From DASROJ01 sp035646975 (GTDB taxonomy: Bacteria; Acidobacteriota; Polarisedimenticolia; JACPZX01; DASXTC01), in assembly GCA_035646975.1 (NCBI GenBank), contig DASROJ010000019.1:1-17397 (forward strand): DNA of 17,397 nt, given 5' to 3'. Below the pieces are notes generated by a model. That model searched no databases and was not told the origin of the DNA. It saw only the letters and a list, made by a program, of their open reading frames with translations. Position 1 is the first letter of the stretch; every line of letters begins with the position of its first letter. The translations under genes were made by a program, and so were the position numbers. This document shows, piece by piece, positions 15,027 to 17,397 of the stretch.

Positions 15027-16364
15027 CTACTTCTTCATCAGCTCCAGAATCGCGGTGGTCATCGCCTTGACTCCGGTTCGCAGCGTGGGCTCGGGCAGCG
15101 GCGCGAACAGGCTCGAGTGCAGCGAAGGCAGCGGTGTCCCCGTTCTGCGGCTGGCCTCGACCTTGGCGGGCTCCACGGCGCCCAGGGTCAACATGACCGC
15201 TGGGATCTTTCTTCCCTCCAGGGCAAACCAGCCGAAATCCTCGCTGCCCATCACCGGGTCCCGCTTCACGACGTTGTCCTCCCCGAGCGCCTTTTCAAGG
15301 GCCCGGGCGAGCCGCTCGGTGAGCGCCGGGTCGTTGAAGGTCGCGGGGGTGCCTTCATTCTCGATGACCTTCACGATCGGCAGGCGATCTTCCGGGACGC
15401 CCGCGGCCTGCGCGGTACCGCGCGAGATCCGTTCGATGGATGACAGGATCTTCTTCCGTACTTCGTCTTTGTAGGTTCTCACGGTGAGCTGCAGAGTGAC
15501 GTCGTCGGGGATGATGTTCCGCTTCGAACCGCCATGGATCGACCCGACGGTGACCACCGCCGGGTCCAGCGGGGAGGTCTCGCGGCTCACGATGGTCTGG
15601 AGCGCGAGAACGATCTGCGACGCGACGACGATCGGGTCCTTGGTGACTTCAGGCCTGGAGCCGTGACCTCCCACGCCCCGCACGATGATGTCCACCGATG
15701 TCCCGCTGGCCAGCGCGAATCCCGGGCAGTACGAGACCTTGCCCGCCTCGAGATCGTCCTTGTCGTGCAGCGCGACGGCGAAATCCGGTTTGCCGAACCG
15801 CTCATAGAGCCCGTCGGCAAGCATCGCTTTGGCTCCATCCACCGTCTCTTCGGCCGGCTGGCCGATCAGCATCAGCGTGCCGCGCCACCGATCCTTGATC
15901 GCGCTGAGGGTACGCGCCGTTCCGATCAGCGTGGCCATGTGGATGTCGTGCCCGCAGGCATGCATGACCCCGACTTCCTGGCCCGTGTCGGTCTTGGTCC
16001 TCACCACGCTGGCATAGGGCAGGCCCGTTTTCTCCTCCACTGGCAGCGCGTCCATGTCGCTGCGCACGAGAACCGTCGGCCCGTCGCCGTTCTTCATCAC
16101 CGCGACCACGCCGAACCCGCTCCACCCGGGCTTGTCGAACTTGCCGACATGCTGGGTCACCGTGAATCCCGCGGCGGACAGCTCCCTGGCCAGCAGCGCG
16201 GAGGTCATCTCCTCGTGATGCGACAGCTCGGGCGCCGCGTGCAGGGTCTTGTAGACGGCCTGCACGCCGGCAAGCTCGCGCTCGATCAACGCGTCAAGCG
16301 TTTCCACCGTGCCGGGCGCCGCGGCGAGCAGCAATGCGGCGGCCGCGATGTCAATTCTCTTCAT
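15027..16364 (-). CDS. Exported M20-family amidohydrolase (N-acyl amino acid / hippurate hydrolase type)
   Basis: This predicted metal-dependent hydrolase would release amino acids from N-acylated or peptide-like substrates in the periplasm. The frame is open further upstream, but the ATG at 16364 has a GGGGAGA ribosome-binding site about 8 nt before it and starts a signal peptide (MKRIDIAAAALLLAAAPG). That start gives 445 residues. Family motifs are HAAPELSHHEE, SDMDALPVEEKTG, the metal-site segment HACGHDIHMATLIG, IGQPAEETVDGAKAML, GGHGSRPE, and GSEDFGWF with a late His (LHSSLF). All expected metal ligands appear present. The product resembles exported M20D members more than cytoplasmic ArgE or DapE. 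Its stop is only 2 bp from that of the convergent kinase gene. Substrate identity is uncertain. Confidence 0.9.
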   Translation of the reverse strand: MKRIDIAAAALLLAAAPGTVETLDALIERELAGVQAVYKTLHAAPELSHHEEMTSALLARELSAAGFTVTQHVGKFDKPGWSGFGVVAVMKNGDGPTVLVRSDMDALPVEEKTGLPYASVVRTKTDTGQEVGVMHACGHDIHMATLIGTARTLSAIKDRWRGTLMLIGQPAEETVDGAKAMLADGLYERFGKPDFAVALHDKDDLEAGKVSYCPGFALASGTSVDIIVRGVGGHGSRPEVTKDPIVVASQIVLALQTIVSRETSPLDPAVVTVGSIHGGSKRNIIPDDVTLQLTVRTYKDEVRKKILSSIERISRGTAQAAGVPEDRLPIVKVIENEGTPATFNDPALTERLARALEKALGEDNVVKRDPVMGSEDFGWFALEGRKIPAVMLTLGAVEPAKVEASRRTGTPLPSLHSSLFAPLPEPTLRTGVKAMTTAILELMKK

Positions 16365-16430
16365 CTGGATGTCTCCCCTGCCCCGGCGTCTCGACCCGGG
16401 CGCCGCGGACCTCGTCCCTCGAACCGACCT

Positions 16431-16447
16431 TCGATGCTCGTCATCGA
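16431..16447 (-). promoter_or_regulatory. Small inverted repeat upstream of the amidohydrolase gene
   Basis: TCGATG (16431-16436) and CATCGA (16442-16447) form a 6-bp stem with a 5-nt loop, in the 133-base gap between the transporter stop and the amidohydrolase start. It could be an operator or a hairpin in the leader. It is short enough to occur by chance. Confidence 0.2.
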
Positions 16448-16497
16448 TCCCGTATGATGCGCGAAGCGGGGCGCGGGGGCAAGCGAGGCGTTCCGGG

Positions 16498-17397
16498 CTA
16501 GGATTGTCTCGCGCCTTCGCGCTGCACGAGGTAGACACCGGCCAGCACCACCAGCCCGCCGATGATGGTGGCCGGCCCCACTGTCTCGCCCAGCAGCGTC
16601 ACGCCGGCGGCCAGCGTGACCAGCGGCTCGAGGTACAGGAACGACGCGACACGCGTGGCCTCCATCTTCTCCAGCGCGCCGTACCAGAACATGTAGGCCA
16701 GTCCCGAACAGCCGATGCCGAGAAACAGGACCGCCCCCCATCCGGTGGCGCTCAACGCGGCATACTCGTTCCACCCGGCGCGCCATGCGAACAACCCCGC
16801 GAGCATCGACGTGCCGGCCACCATGGCGCCGGCGGTGGCCCGCGCGCTGCCCAGCCGGCGAATCGTCGGATGGCCGAGCGTCGAGTAGAACGCCCAGTTC
16901 ATCGTGCTGGCCAGGATCAGCAGGTCGCCGCGGGTGGATGGCAGGCTCAGCAACCCGCCCGACAGGTCTGCTCGCGTCACCACCAGCGCCGCGCCCACGA
17001 ATCCGAGGCCGAGTCCCGCCAGCTTGCCCGGTCCGAACCGCTCCTTGAGGATCATCGCCGAAAGCACCGCCGACCAGATCGGCGTCAGGCCTATCAGCCA
17101 GCCGGTGCGCACCGCGGTGGTCATCGTCAGTCCGTACGACTGCACCACCTGGTGGACGAACACGCCCACGAACCCCATCAGCGCCAGGCTGGCCCATGTG
17201 TCGCGCGGCGGCGCGAGAGGCTGGCGGCGGACCGCGAGCAGACTCACCAGCAGAGCCGAGCCGATCGCAAAGCGGGTGAATATCAGGGTGATCGGAGAGA
17301 TCTCGCGCAATGCGGCCTTCGTCGCGACGAACGACAGACCCCACAGGATGATCGCCGTGAGCGCGCCGGCCCGATGCCACGCGCCCGAGGAGCGCGT
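16498..17397 (-). CDS. EamA-family (drug/metabolite transporter superfamily) membrane transporter, partial
   Basis: The gene runs off the right edge; 299 codons plus the stop are visible. A TTG at 17310 is only an internal codon, because homology continues to the edge with the typical first-helix text (ILWGLSFVATKAAL, then REISPITLIFTRF). The protein has about ten hydrophobic helices in two EamA halves. The first contains RTGWLIGLTPIWSAVLSAMILKE and the second FWYGALEKMEATRVASFLYLEPLV. The product would sit in the inner membrane and export a metabolite or other small molecule; the substrate cannot be predicted. It reads toward the amidohydrolase gene, 133 bases downstream, which has its own ribosome-binding site, so co-transcription is uncertain. 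Confidence 0.92.
   Translation of the reverse strand, partial: TRSSGAWHRAGALTAIILWGLSFVATKAALREISPITLIFTRFAIGSALLVSLLAVRRQPLAPPRDTWASLALMGFVGVFVHQVVQSYGLTMTTAVRTGWLIGLTPIWSAVLSAMILKERFGPGKLAGLGLGFVGAALVVTRADLSGGLLSLPSTRGDLLILASTMNWAFYSTLGHPTIRRLGSARATAGAMVAGTSMLAGLFAWRAGWNEYAALSATGWGAVLFLGIGCSGLAYMFWYGALEKMEATRVASFLYLEPLVTLAAGVTLLGETVGPATIIGGLVVLAGVYLVQREGARQS

Noticed and set aside
15022..15029. Bidirectional terminator between the convergent kinase and amidohydrolase genes
   Set aside because: The stop codons are only 2 bp apart and I see no strong hairpin with T runs at the junction.

Overview
The window is about 17.4 kb of GC-rich bacterial DNA (roughly two-thirds G+C by eye). It has almost no phage or plasmid character. 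Several traits together suggest an Acidobacteriota-like or similar deep-branching soil or sediment bacterium: a carboxypeptidase-regulatory-like domain, a Kelch/thrombospondin-3 secreted protein, TPR-rich serine/threonine kinases, and an HslV with a short propeptide. This is an inference from gene content, not a taxonomic assignment. The high GC produces many long antisense open frames, which I left out.

Layout. Positions 1-991 (minus) hold hslV followed by the start of hslU, the two halves of the ATP-dependent HslVU protease. Diverging from them at 1112-2365 (plus) is a secreted fusion of a carboxypeptidase-regulatory-like domain and an ABC_sub_bind-type substrate-binding protein. Positions 7420-2439 (minus) carry a Kelch/TSP3 secreted protein, a strong stem-loop, then an ADP-forming acyl-CoA synthetase overlapping a TolB-like propeller lipoprotein by four bases. 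Positions 7421-8033 are noncoding, with an AT-rich stretch and a small transposon-like element.

From 8034 onward the plus strand carries a membrane-anchored PqqD-like/TPR protein, an unrecognised conserved-looking 180-residue protein, a ROK sugar kinase, a DUF72 protein, and a 1032-residue protein joining a helical-repeat array to two kinase domains. At the right end (minus) are an exported M20 amidohydrolase and an EamA-family transporter cut by the window edge.

Main discoveries. (1) A 155-bp MITE-like element at 7857-8011 has 26-bp terminal inverted repeats (24/26 match) and an exact 9-bp target duplication. It sits where a near-consensus promoter (TTGACG-17-TATGAT) should start transcription of the PqqD/TPR gene, so that mRNA should begin with a long hairpin. 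(2) The double kinase has an N-terminal array of about 22 units with a nearly exact 13-residue period (A-x-x-[YF]-x-x-x-G-x-x-x-x-A), unlike the 34-residue TPR period. (3) Several genes have a -10-like hexamer ending 7-10 nt before the start codon and no Shine-Dalgarno sequence, which suggests leaderless mRNAs.

How the genes work together is only partly visible. hslV-hslU form one machine. The synthetase and lipoprotein are translationally coupled. DUF72 and the double kinase are coupled through a GTGA overlap. The remaining genes look like independent housekeeping or signalling functions.
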